From Agelas oroides (lineage: Eukaryota > Porifera > Demospongiae > Agelasida > Agelasidae), in assembly GCA_949130485.1 (NCBI GenBank), contig OX422193.1, positions 4,508,871 through 4,572,870 on the forward strand: a DNA stretch of 64,000 bases, written 5' to 3'. A program made the translations under genes and the position numbers. Numbering within the stretch: the first letter of the stretch is position 1; each line of letters starts with the position of its first letter. Of the stretch, positions 11,571 through 20,925 are shown piece after piece. The notes beneath the pieces are model-generated. The model ran no database searches and had not been told where the DNA came from. It worked only from the letters and a program-made list of their open reading frames with translations.

Positions 11571-14500
11571 TTAAGGGTTCGGAACGGTCTAGAAAGCTGC
11601 TTTCACCGCTGTGGAGGTCCTGTGAGGATCGTGCAAGCCTGTTTATAAGCCAGAAAAGACCTAGAAAGCAGTTTTCACCACAGTGGAAGCCTTGTGATGA
11701 TAGAGCAAGCCCGTTTATGTGCAAGGAAAGTTCTGGAAAGCGGTTTTCACCACTGTACTGCTCCTGTGAAGCTCGTGTAAGCCTGTTTAAGTGTCAGGAA
11801 TGAACTAGAAAAGCAGTTTTCATCACTGTGCAGGTCCTGTGAAGCTCGTGCAAGCTTGTTTATGAGCCAAGAAAATCGATAAAGCTGTTTTCTGCACTGT
11901 GCAGGTGCTGTGAAGCTCGTGCAAGCCTGTTTACGAGCCAGGAAAGATCGGGAAAGCAGTTTTCACCGCTTTTGAGGTCCTATGAAGCTCGTACAATCTT
12001 GTTTAAGTGCGGGAAAGGTTTCACAAAAACGGTTTCAACCGCCGTTGAGTCCTTATGAAGGTCGTGCAAGCCTGTTTAAGTGTCCAGAAAGATCTAGAAA
12101 GCAGTTTTCACCGCTGTGGAAGTCCTGTGAGGATCGTGCAAGCCTGTTTATGAGCCAGAAAAGACCTAGAAAGCAGTTTTCACCACTGTGGAGGCCCTGT
12201 GAAGATAGTGCAAGCCTGTTTATGTGCAAGGAAAGTTCTGGAAAGCGGTTTTCACCACTGTACTGCTCCTGTGAAGCTCATGTAAGCCTGTTTAAGTGTC
12301 AGGAAAGAACTAGAAAGTAGTTTTCGGCACTGTAGAAGTCTTGTGAGGCTCGTCCAAGTCTGTTTCCATGCGGGAAAGGTCTGAAACAGCTGTTTTAACA
12401 GCCGTGGAGGTGCTTTGATGCACGTGCAGGCCTGTTTATGTGCCCGGAAAGATCTAGAAAGCAGTTTTCATCACTGTGCAGGTCCTGTGAAGCTCGTGAA
12501 AGTTTGCTTAAGAGCCAGGAAAAATCTATAAAGCAGTTTTCAGCACTGTGCAGGTGCTGTGAAGCTCGTGCAAGCCTGTTTAAGAGCCAGGAAAGATCGG
12601 GAAAGCAGTTTTCACCGCTGTTGAGGTCCTGTGAAGCTCGTATAATCTTGTTTAACTGCGGGAAAGGTCTGACAAAAACGGTTTCAACCGCCGTTGAGGC
12701 CCTATGAAGGTCGTGCAAGCCTGTTTAAGTGTTCGGAAAGGTCTAGAAAGCAGCTTTCACCGCGGTGGAGGTCCTGTGAGGATCGTGCAAGACTGTTTAT
12801 TAGCCAGAAAAGACCTAGAAAGCAGTTTTCACCTCAGTGAAGGACCTGTGATGATAGTGCAAGCCCGTTTATGTGCAAGGAAAGTTCTGGAAAGCGGTTT
12901 TCACCACTGTACTGCTCCTGTGAAGCTCGTGTAAGCCTGTTTAAGTGTCAGGAAAGAACTAGAAAGCAGTTTTTAGCACTGTAGAGGTCCTGTGTGGGTC
13001 GTCCCAGCTTGTTTACATGCGGGAAAGGTCTTAAACAGCTGTTTTAACAGCCGTGGAGGAGCTTTGATGCACGTGCAGGCCTGTTTATGTGCCCGGAAAA
13101 TCTAGAAAGCAGATTTCATCACCGTGAAGGTCCTGTGAAGCTCGTGCAAGCATGTTTATGAGCCAGAAAAAACCTAGAAAGCAGTTTTCACTACTGTGGA
13201 GGCCCTGTGAAGATAGTGCAATCCTCTTTATGTGCAAGGAAAGTTCTGGAAAGCGGTTTTCACCATTGTACTGCTCCTGTGAAGCTCGTGTAAGCCTGTT
13301 TAAGTGTCAGGAAAGAACTAGAAAGCAGTTTTCAGCACTGTAGAGGTCCTGTGAGGCTCGTCCCAGCCTCTTTCCATGCGGGAAAGGTCTGAAACAGCTG
13401 TTTTAACGGCCGTGGAGGAGCTTTGATGCACGCGCAGGCCAGTTTATGTGCCCAGAAAGTTCTAGAAAGCAGTTTTCATCACTGTGCAGGTCCAGTGAAG
13501 CTCGTGAAAGTTTGTTTAAGAGCCAGGAAAAATCGATAAAGCAGTTTTCAGCACTGTGCCGGTGCTGTGAAGCTCGTGCAAGCCTGTTTAAGAGCCAGGA
13601 AAGATCGGGAAAGCAGTTTTCACCGCTGTTGAGCTCCTGTGAAGCTCGTACAGTCTTGTTTAAGTGTGGGAAAGGTCTGACAAAAACGATTTCAACCGCC
13701 GTTGAGGCCCTATGAAGGTCGTGCAAGCCTGTTTAAGTGTTCGGAAATATCTAGAAAGCAGTTTTCACCGCTGTGGAGGTCCTGTGAGGATCGTGCAAGC
13801 CTGTTTATGAGCCAGAAATGACCTAGAAATCAGTTTTTACCGCTGTGGAAGCCCTGTGAAGATAGTGCAAGCCTGTTAATGTGGAAGGAAAGTTCTGGAA
13901 AACGGTTTTCACCACTGTACTGCGCCTGTGAAGCTCGTGTAAGCCTGTTTAAGTGTCAGGAAAGAACTAGAGAGCAGTTTTCAGCACTGTAGAGGTCCTG
14001 TGAACCTCGTTCAAGCTTGTTTAAGAGCCAGAAAAAATCGATAAAGCAGTTTTCAGCTCTGTGCAGGTGCTGTGAAGCTCGTGCAAGCCTGTTTAAGTGT
14101 GGGAAACGTCTGACCAAGCCGTTTTAACCCCTGTGAAGGTGCTATGAGCCTCATGCTAGCCTGTTTAAATGCGGGAAAGGTGTGAAACAGCTGTTTTAAC
14201 CGCCGTGGAGCAGCTTTGATGCACGTGCAGGCCTGTTTATGTCCCCGGAAAGATCTTTTCATCACTGTCCAGGTCCTGTGAAGCTTGTGCAAGCTTGTTT
14301 AAGAGCTAGGCAAAATCGATAAAGCTGTTTTCAGCACTGTGCAGGTGCTGTGAAAGTCGTGCAAGCCTGTTTAAGTGTCCTGAAAGAACTAGAAAGCAGT
14401 TTTTACCGCTGTGGAAGTCCTGTGAGGATCGTGCAAGCCTGTTTATGTGCAAGGAAAGTTCTGGAAAGCAGTTTTCACCGCTGTGGAGGTCCTGTGAGGA

Positions 14501-15540
14501 CCGTGCAAGCCTGTTTATGAGCCAGAAAAGACCTAGAAAGCAGTTTTCACCGCTGTGGAAGCCCTGTGAAGATAGTGCAAGCCTGTTTATGTGCAAGGAA
14601 AGTTCTGGAAAGCGGTTTTCACCACTGTACTGCTCCTGTGAAGCTCGTGTAAGCCTGTTTAAGTGTCAGGAAAGAACTAGAGAGCAGTTTTCAGCACTGT
14701 AGAGGTCCTGTGAAGCTCGTGCAAACTTGTTTAAGAGCCAGAAAAAATCGATAAAGCAGTTTTCAGCACTGTGCAGGTGCTGTGAAGCTCGTGCAAGCCT
14801 GTTTAAGTGCGGGAAACGTCTGACCAAGCCGTTTTAACCCCTGTGAAAGTGCTATGAGGCTCATGCCAGCCTGTTTAAATGCGGGAAATGTTTGAAACAG
14901 CTGTTTTTACCGCCGTGGAGGAGCTTTGAAGCACATACAGGCCTGTTTATGTGCCCGGAAGCGGTTTTGACCACTGTGTAGGTGCTGTGAAGCTCGTGCA
15001 ATCTCGTTTAAGTGCGGGAAATGTCTGACAAAAACGGTTTCAACCGCCGTTGAGGCCCTATGAAGGTCATACAAGCCTTTTTAAGTGTTCGGAAAGATCT
15101 AGAAAGCAGCTTTCACCACTGTGGAAGTCCTGTGAGGATCGTGCAAGCCTGTTTATGAGCCAGAAAAGACCTAGAAAGCAGTTTTTACCACAGTGGAGGC
15201 CCTGTGAAGATAGTGCAAGCCCGTTTATGTGCAAGGAATGTTCTGGAAAGCGATTTTCACCACTGTACTGCTCCTGTGAAGCTCGTGTATGCCTGTTTAA
15301 GTGTCAGGAAAGAACTAGAAAGCAGTTTTTAGCACTGTAGAGGTCCTGTGAGGCTCGTCCCAGCCTGTTTCCATGCGGGAAAGGTCTGAACCAGCTGTTT
15401 TAACAGCCGTGGAGGAGCTTTGATGCACGTGCAGGCATGTTTATGTGCCCGGAAAATCTAGAAAGCAGTTTTCATCACCGTGAAGGTCCTGTGAAGCTCG
15501 TGCAAGCCTGTTTATGAGCCAGAAAAGACCTAGAAAGCAG

Positions 15541-17412
15541 TTTTCACCACTGTAGAGGCACTGCAAACCTCGTCCAAGCATGTTTAAGTGACAGGAAAGA
15601 TATAGAAAACGGTTTTCACCACTGTGCAGGTGCTGTGGAGCTCGTGCAAGCCTGTGTAAGTGCAGAAAACGTCTGACAAATCCGTTTTAACCGCCGAGAA
15701 TGTGCTGTGAAGCTCGTGCAAGCATATATAAGTGTCAGGAAAGATCTAGAAAGCAGCTTTCACCGCTGTGGAGGTCCTGTGAGGATCGTGCAAGCCTGTT
15801 TATGAGCCAGAAAAGACCTAGAAAGCAGTTTTCACCACAGTGGAGGCCCTGTGAAGGTAGTGCAAGCCCGTTTATGTGCAAGGAAAGTTCTGGAAAACGA
15901 TTTTCACCACTGTACTGCTCCTGTGAAGCTCGTGTACGCCTGTTTAAGTGTCAGGAAAGAACTAGAAAGCAGTTTTCAGCACTATAGAGGTCCTGTGAGG
16001 CTCGTCCCAGCCTGTTTCCATGCGGGAAATGTCTGAAACAGCTGTTTTAACAGCCGTGGAGGAGCTTTGATGAACGTGCAGGCCTGTTTATGTGCCCGGA
16101 AAATCTAGAAAGCAGTTATCACCACAGTGGAAGTCTTGTGAGGCTCGTGCAAGCCTGTTTATGAGCCAGAAAAGATCTAGAAAGCAGTTTTCACCACTGT
16201 GGAGGCACTGCAAACCTCGTCCAAGCATGTTTAAGTGACAGGAAAGATGTAGAAAGCGGTTTTCACCACTGTGCAGGTGCTGTGGAGCTCGTGCAAGCCT
16301 GTTTAAGAGCCAGGAAAGATCGAGAATGCAGTTTTCACAGCTGTGGAGGTCCTGTGAAGCTCGTTCAATCTTGTGTAAGTGCGGGGAAGGTCTGACAAAA
16401 ACCGTTTAAACCGCCGTGGAGGCCCTATGAAGCTCGTTCAAGCCTGTTTATGCGCCAGGAAAGATCTAGAAAGCGGTTTTCACCACTGTAGAGGCACTGC
16501 AAACCTCGTCCAAGCATGTTTAAGTGACAGGAAAGATATAGAAAACGGTTTTCACCACTGTGCAGGTGCTGTGGAGCTCGTGCAAGCCTGTGTAAGTGCA
16601 GAAAACGTCTGACAAATCCGTTTTAACCGCCGAGAATGTGCTGTGAAGCTCGTGCAAGCATATATAAGTGTCAGGAAAGATCTAGAAAGCAGCTTTCACC
16701 GCTGTGGAGGTCCTGTGAGGATCGTGCAAGCCTGTTTATGAGCCAGAAAAGACCTAGAAAGCAGTTTTCACCACAGTGGAGGCCCTGTGAAGGTAGTGCA
16801 AGCCCGTTTATGTGCAAGGAAAGTTCTGGAAAACGATTTTCACCACTGTACTGCTCCTGTGAAGCTCGTGTACGCCTGTTTAAGTGTCAGGAAAGAACTA
16901 GAAAGCAGTTTTCAGCACTATAGAGGTCCTGTGAGGCTCGTCCCAGCCTGTTTCCATGCGGGAAATGTCTGAAACAGCTGTTTTAACAGCCATGGAGGAG
17001 CTTTGATGAACGTGCAGGCCTGTTTATGTGCCCGGAAAATCTAGAAAGCAGTTATCACCACAGTGGAAGTCTTGTGAGGCTCGTGCAAGCCTGTTTATGA
17101 GCCAGAAAAGATCTAGAAAGCAGTTTTCACCACTGTGGAGGCACTGCAAACCTCGTCCAAGCATGTTTAAGTGACAGGAAAGATGTAGAAAGCGGTTTTC
17201 ACCACTGTGCAGGTGCTGTGGAGCTCGTGCAAGCCTGTTTAAGAGCCAGGAAAGATCGAGAATGCAGTTTTCACAGCTGTGGAGGTCCTGTGAAGCTCGT
17301 TCAATCTTGTGTAAGTGCGGGGAAGGTCTGACAAAAACCGTTTAAACCGCCGTGGAGGCCCTATGAAGCTCGTTCAAGCCTGTTTATGCGCCAGGAAAGA
17401 TCTAGAAAGCGG
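15541..17412. repeat. Tandem pair of nearly identical 936-bp (13-monomer) units
   Basis: Copy 1 is 15541-16476 and copy 2 is 16477-17412. The offset is exactly 936, which is 13 x 72, throughout: TGTAGAGGCACTGCAAACC begins at 15551 and 16487. By eye I find one substitution (CAGCCGTGGA near 16054 versus CAGCCATGGA near 16990). This is one of the most recent amplification events in the window. The LINE interrupts the array about 190 bp after the end of copy 2. Confidence 0.88.
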
Positions 17413-17602
17413 TTTTCACAACTGTGTAGGTCCTGTGAAGCTCGTGCAAGCCTGTTTAAATGCAGAAAACGTCTGACAAATCCGTTTTAACCGGCGAGAA
17501 TGTGCTGTGAAGCTCGTGCAAGGATATATAAGTGTCAGGAAAGATCTAGAAAGCAGTTTTCACCACTGTGGAGGCACTGCAAACCTAGTCCAAGCATGTT
17601 TA

Positions 17603-17641
<39 letters not shown>
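17603..17641 (-). repeat. (ATT)13 microsatellite, 3' tail of the LINE
   Basis: Thirteen perfect ATT units on the plus strand, which read as (AAT)13 at the 3' end of the LINE transcript. Simple-repeat tails of this kind, rather than poly(A), are known in several non-LTR clades and are made during target-primed reverse transcription. The tail directly abuts satellite sequence ending CAAGCATGTTTA at 17602. Confidence 0.95.
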
Positions 17642-17933
17642 GCTTTACAGCACAGTATGACATGACAGAATATGTAGAACTCAGTGTGGGTGAGGAGTGA
17701 AGCCGATACAAAGAATGTAATACAGTGCTGAAGGACTGCTACAGAGAGGGATAGCAGCCTGAACAAAACAAAGTGAAACACAACAAACAATAGCACAATG
17801 ACTAATACAAATATTAATTTTGAGCAGATTATAATAGTAGTGCTTTGTAAAGTTAATCATGATATAGTTCAAATTCAAAGTAGCATGACATGACATGGAT
17901 TATCCAATTGTTGACTGAAGTGGAAATCATTAG
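17642..17933 (-). other. LINE 3' untranslated region
   Basis: About 290 bp between the ORF2 stop and the microsatellite tail. It is A/T-rich, matches no satellite monomer, and shows no long frame that continues the ORF2 protein. In this type of element the 3'UTR is the part the reverse transcriptase recognises, so its end next to the AAT tail is the likely recognition region. That role is inferred from the family. Confidence 0.75.
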
Positions 17934-19841
17934 TTACTGAAGAAAAGTAGACTTGGGCAGTAGTGAACACTTGCTGCATGGACAGCAGAAGTGGTATGAA
18001 CAAGGGTTGTTGCTGTCAAAGTTCTGAACGAATGAGTTCCAGAATAAGTTGGTGAGCTTGATCTTGATTGATTCATAGCTTAGTTGCAAGTCAATTGGTG
18101 GGAGTGCATTCCATAGATGAGGAAATCTGTTGAAATAAAAGTTCTTGAATCTGTTAGTTTTTACAAATGGCTGAACGAGTTTGCTGTGGCTCCCTGATCT
18201 TGTTGCATTAGAGCTGAAAGAAGTATACTGGGAAATATTAAAAGAACTGCAATTCAGAGCCGATTGTTTTAAGCTTCTTACAAAGAACAATATATCTTGG
18301 AGTTCCAAAGTCATCATGAGAGGGAGCAAGTGTAATTTTAAAAGCCGACTTCTGTAACTGGTGTAGTGACCGTTTAGAATAAATTTCGTTGCTCGACGCT
18401 GGATTTGTTCCAAACTTTTTATATCTTTAATCAAGACAGGTCTCCAAATCTGAGAACCGTAGAGCAGTTGTGAGCGGACCAAGGAAATGTATAAACTCTT
18501 TCTTGTTGTGATGCTGTTGGTTGCTGAGAAAGTTCTATGGAGCAGACCAAGAATACGATATGCTTTGGAAGAGATTCGAGCAATATGCTTAGACCAGGAG
18601 AGATCGTAAGACGTAGTGATGCCAAGATCCTTGTGATGAGTACATGAAGTGATTTCGCAATTGTTGATGTAGTAGGGAAAGAGGTTGGAACTGCTATAAT
18701 TGTTTGAACTGAAGGACAACAGTGAGCATTTGGACTCGTTCAAGAGCAGCTTCCACTCAGAACTCCAGTTGGAGAGCTTGTCGAGGTCAGATTGTAAAAG
18801 TTGACGGTCAAGAGGAGATGATATGGGGGACAGACATTTGGTGTCATCTGCGAACAATAGTGGTATAGAGTGCAGTACATACTGAGGAAGGTCATTGATG
18901 AAGAGTAAGAATAGAAGAGGCCCGAGAATGCTTCCCTGGGGAACTCCAGAGAGGACAGGCAGTATAGAGGAGTTGGAACCGTTGATGGATACGTGTTGGA
19001 CTCTATTGTTAAGGTACTCACGGAACCACTTCCATAAATTGCCAGTAATACCGATTTTCCAAATCTTTGAGAGTAATTCGTAGTGGGGTACCGAGTCAAA
19101 TGCCTTTTTAAAATCCAAGTATATAACATCACAAGCGTCATTACTGTTGAGAATGCGGTGGACATTGTCCAGGAAAACTAGGAGTTGTTGTGTGGTGGAG
19201 CGGTATTTGAGGAAGCCAAACTGGGATGATGATATAATACCATGGGATAAGACGAACTTGCTTAGGTTGTCATAGATGAGGCGTTCAAGAACTTTTGAGG
19301 TAATGCATAGGAGTGACACAGGTCGGTAGTTGCTAACTAGAGATTTCTCTCCAGATTTGTAGATGGGGGTTATGGAGTGGTGCTTCCATTCAGAAGGAAT
19401 AGCATGCTTGGAGATGCTTAGTGGGAACAAGTGGTGTAGAGGAATATAAAGTGCTAGGGCACAATGTTTGAGTAGTTTTGAACCAATACAGTCGACACCC
19501 ATTGACTTAGCTGGATCAAGTGATGATAGAGCTGAGAATACATCAAGTTCTGTAAATGAAATGTTAGTGATGTTAGGATAAGTCAAGGTAGGCTCAGGAG
19601 AGGGTGGAAGAGAGGGGTTGCTGAGGCTAGGTTTGTACACTGAGTGGAAGAATGTGTTAAACAGGTCTGCCTTTTCCGAGTCTGAAGTAGCACTAGCTGT
19701 GTTAAGAAAGACAGTGGAAGGAATAGTGCTGCTGTTGGAAAGTGACCGTATGTAGTCGTAGATCTTTAAATTACAGTTACCAGCAAAGTTTGCAACAAGT
19801 CGTAGACTCATAGAGTGATTTTGCAGATTGAATTTTGTCAC
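17934..19841 (-). CDS. LINE ORF2, reverse transcriptase part
   Basis: Open frame of 635 codons. It encodes the reverse transcriptase that copies element RNA into DNA at a nicked target. Visible motifs by residue: NYRPVSLL at 171-178; SSQFGF at 205-210; YLDFKKAFDSV at 241-251 with catalytic Asp243; PQGSILGPLLF at 301-311; FADD at 330-333 with catalytic Asp332 and Asp333. All three catalytic aspartates are present. The thumb region ends in FNRFPHLWNALP, typical of CR1-like proteins, and the C-terminus has a Cys/His cluster CSYHFCCPCSKC at about 614-625. The first about ten residues (GTG start) are probably not native. Real homology seems to begin near MSLRLVANF, where the endonuclease frame is left. 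The reading frame differs from that of the endonuclease part, so this copy should not make a normal ORF2 protein. Confidence 0.93.
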   Translation of the reverse strand: MTKFNLQNHSMSLRLVANFAGNCNLKIYDYIRSLSNSSTIPSTVFLNTASATSDSEKADLFNTFFHSVYKPSLSNPSLPPSPEPTLTYPNITNISFTELDVFSALSSLDPAKSMGVDCIGSKLLKHCALALYIPLHHLFPLSISKHAIPSEWKHHSITPIYKSGEKSLVSNYRPVSLLCITSKVLERLIYDNLSKFVLSHGIISSSQFGFLKYRSTTQQLLVFLDNVHRILNSNDACDVIYLDFKKAFDSVPHYELLSKIWKIGITGNLWKWFREYLNNRVQHVSINGSNSSILPVLSGVPQGSILGPLLFLLFINDLPQYVLHSIPLLFADDTKCLSPISSPLDRQLLQSDLDKLSNWSSEWKLLLNESKCSLLSFSSNNYSSSNLFPYYINNCEITSCTHHKDLGITTSYDLSWSKHIARISSKAYRILGLLHRTFSATNSITTRKSLYISLVRSQLLYGSQIWRPVLIKDIKSLEQIQRRATKFILNGHYTSYRSRLLKLHLLPLMMTLELQDILFFVRSLKQSALNCSSFNISQYTSFSSNATRSGSHSKLVQPFVKTNRFKNFYFNRFPHLWNALPPIDLQLSYESIKIKLTNLFWNSFVQNFDSNNPCSYHFCCPCSKCSLLPKSTFLQ

Positions 19842-20922
19842 AAAGATTCGAACTTTGCTTTTCTAGTTTGTTACAGAGGTAGGGTGTGGGTTTTTTAGAT
19901 ACTTTCTTACGTAGAGTATGTAGACATTTGGATAAGTGCCTAAGTTCGGGTGTGAACCAGCGAGGATACTGGTGACAACGTAATCTCACTTTGGGGATGA
20001 AGAAGGTCATACTTTCATAAATAGCATTTTTGATTGCGTACCACACTAATTCAATATCTTGCAACAGAAGACATGGAGAGAAGTCGAAGTCAAGAAGATA
20101 GGAGCAGAGTCCATTGTAATCAGCCTTAGGATAATCGTAAACATACTTTGGCATATAGCGAGAGTAGGACGGTAGAGGGGTAGACAGATGGAAAGTGAGA
20201 GTGAAGTGATCTGATATAACTAGATGACCAGAGGAATGAATAGTAAGATTTCGAACACAATCGTCTGAGTTAGTTATGATGAGGTCAAGAATGTTACCTC
20301 CAGTGTGTGTAGGCTTGTCGTTGATTTGTAAAAGGGCATTGTCAAAAATGAAGTCACAAAAATTCCTAGAAGCACTTGATGTAGCTGTGAGGCTGTCCCA
20401 AATAACATCAGGGAGATTGAAATCTCCGACAAGGACTATAGAGTTTCTTGGGTTTGAGTGAAGTATTGCAGATAGGTACAATATGATTTCATTTAGCAGG
20501 AGGTTGTCGTTACAAGGGGGGTTGTAGATACAACAAATAGTAATCGGTTTACGGAGCATTAGATTGACGGATACAACCTCGATTGAGTTAGAAACAACAG
20601 CTGTGGATACATTGACAGCAGTAGCGGGAATTGTGTCTCGAATAGCAATCATGACTCCACCACCGCGAGAATGTCTGTCTTTACGGAAAATACAGTAGTT
20701 GGTAGGTAGGATTTCCTGATCATAAATGAAAACGGATAACCATGTTTCGGAAACAAAAGCAATGTCGTAATTAAATGAGTAAACCAATGATTGGAATTTA
20801 GCTATTTTGTTGACAAGGCTTCGAGCATTGAAATAGCAACATGTAATCGGATTGTTCTGATGGTTACTGCAAATTGGATTATTGTGTGAAGCACTTGTTG
20901 TATTGTGATTGGGATTGAATAG
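19777..20922 (-). CDS. LINE ORF2, APE-type endonuclease part
   Basis: Open from just after the ORF1 stop to 19777. It encodes the apurinic/apyrimidinic-type endonuclease that nicks the target. Numbering from the TTG at 20787, motifs are SETW with catalytic Glu14; DRHSRGGGV at 37-45; YNPP at 88-91; LVGDFN at 119-124; THTGGNILDLI at 160-170; and SDH at 192-194. The 45 codons upstream of 20787 are open in the same frame and contain YFNARSLVNK, the usual start of this domain, so the true protein begins further upstream. There is no in-frame AUG until residue 46, after Glu14. The frame ends soon after QSAKSLYES at about 19805. The following sequence continues the protein in another frame, which points to one small indel near 19800-19812. 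Confidence 0.9.
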   Translation of the reverse strand, partial: LFNPNHNTTSASHNNPICSNHQNNPITCCYFNARSLVNKIAKFQSLVYSFNYDIAFVSETWLSVFIYDQEILPTNYCIFRKDRHSRGGGVMIAIRDTIPATAVNVSTAVVSNSIEVVSVNLMLRKPITICCIYNPPCNDNLLLNEIILYLSAILHSNPRNSIVLVGDFNLPDVIWDSLTATSSASRNFCDFIFDNALLQINDKPTHTGGNILDLIITNSDDCVRNLTIHSSGHLVISDHFTLTFHLSTPLPSYSRYMPKYVYDYPKADYNGLCSYLLDFDFSPCLLLQDIELVWYAIKNAIYESMTFFIPKVRLRCHQYPRWFTPELRHLSKCLHTLRKKVSKKPTPYLCNKLEKQSSNLCDKIQSAKSLYESTTCCKLCW

Positions 20923-20925
20923 TCA
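20920..20925 (-). promoter_or_regulatory. UGA-CUA stop context between in-frame ORF1 and ORF2
   Basis: The ORF1 stop is UGA followed immediately by CUA, read on the minus strand. UGA-CUA is a well-known leaky stop context in animal genes and some viruses. The next 45 codons are open in the same frame and lead into the endonuclease domain without an AUG. The arrangement is seen directly. That the stop is read through is an inference. Confidence 0.55.

Larger units (their letters stand above)
1..17602. repeat. 72-bp tandem satellite, left arm
   Basis: Head-to-tail array with a 72-bp period, about 244 monomers. The period can be read directly: the landmark TGCAAGCCTGTTTATG begins at 2821 and again at 2893. 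Each monomer carries a version of CTCGTGCAAGCCTGTTTA, then an A-rich part often containing AGATCTAGA, then GAAAGCAGTTTTCACC. Monomer classes differ mainly in the middle third: GAGCCAGGAAAGATC, GTGCAAGGAAAGTTC, GTGTCAGGAAAGAAC or GCGGGAAAGGTCTGA. Orientation is constant. No gene, RNA gene or second transposon is visible here. Open frames in this arm are by-products of the 3n period. The array is cut at 17602 by the LINE. Confidence 0.97.

Noticed and set aside
1-17600. Open frames of 60-172 codons on both strands, including one of 172 codons at 11285-11803, with a 24-residue repeat such as CEARASLFKSQERS
   Set aside because: The 72-bp period is a multiple of three, so any stop-free monomer stays open in every copy. 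Some monomer classes carry stops (CTGTAG, TTTTAA, CTGAAAC in frame), so frames end at each higher-order repeat. Frames overlap on opposite strands and none has a stable start. This is a by-product of the repeat, not a repeat-protein gene.
17500-17602. TATATAAG strings in the CATATATAAGTGTC monomer class as TATA boxes
   Set aside because: They are ordinary variants of the CTGTTTAAGTGTC position in a few monomers, with no gene downstream.
18895-19083. Short open frames antisense to or out of frame with the LINE ORFs (18895-19083 plus, 18740-19165 minus, 20276-20461 plus, 21434-21712 plus)
   Set aside because: They are shadows of the ORF1, endonuclease and reverse transcriptase frames and have no independent protein-like features.
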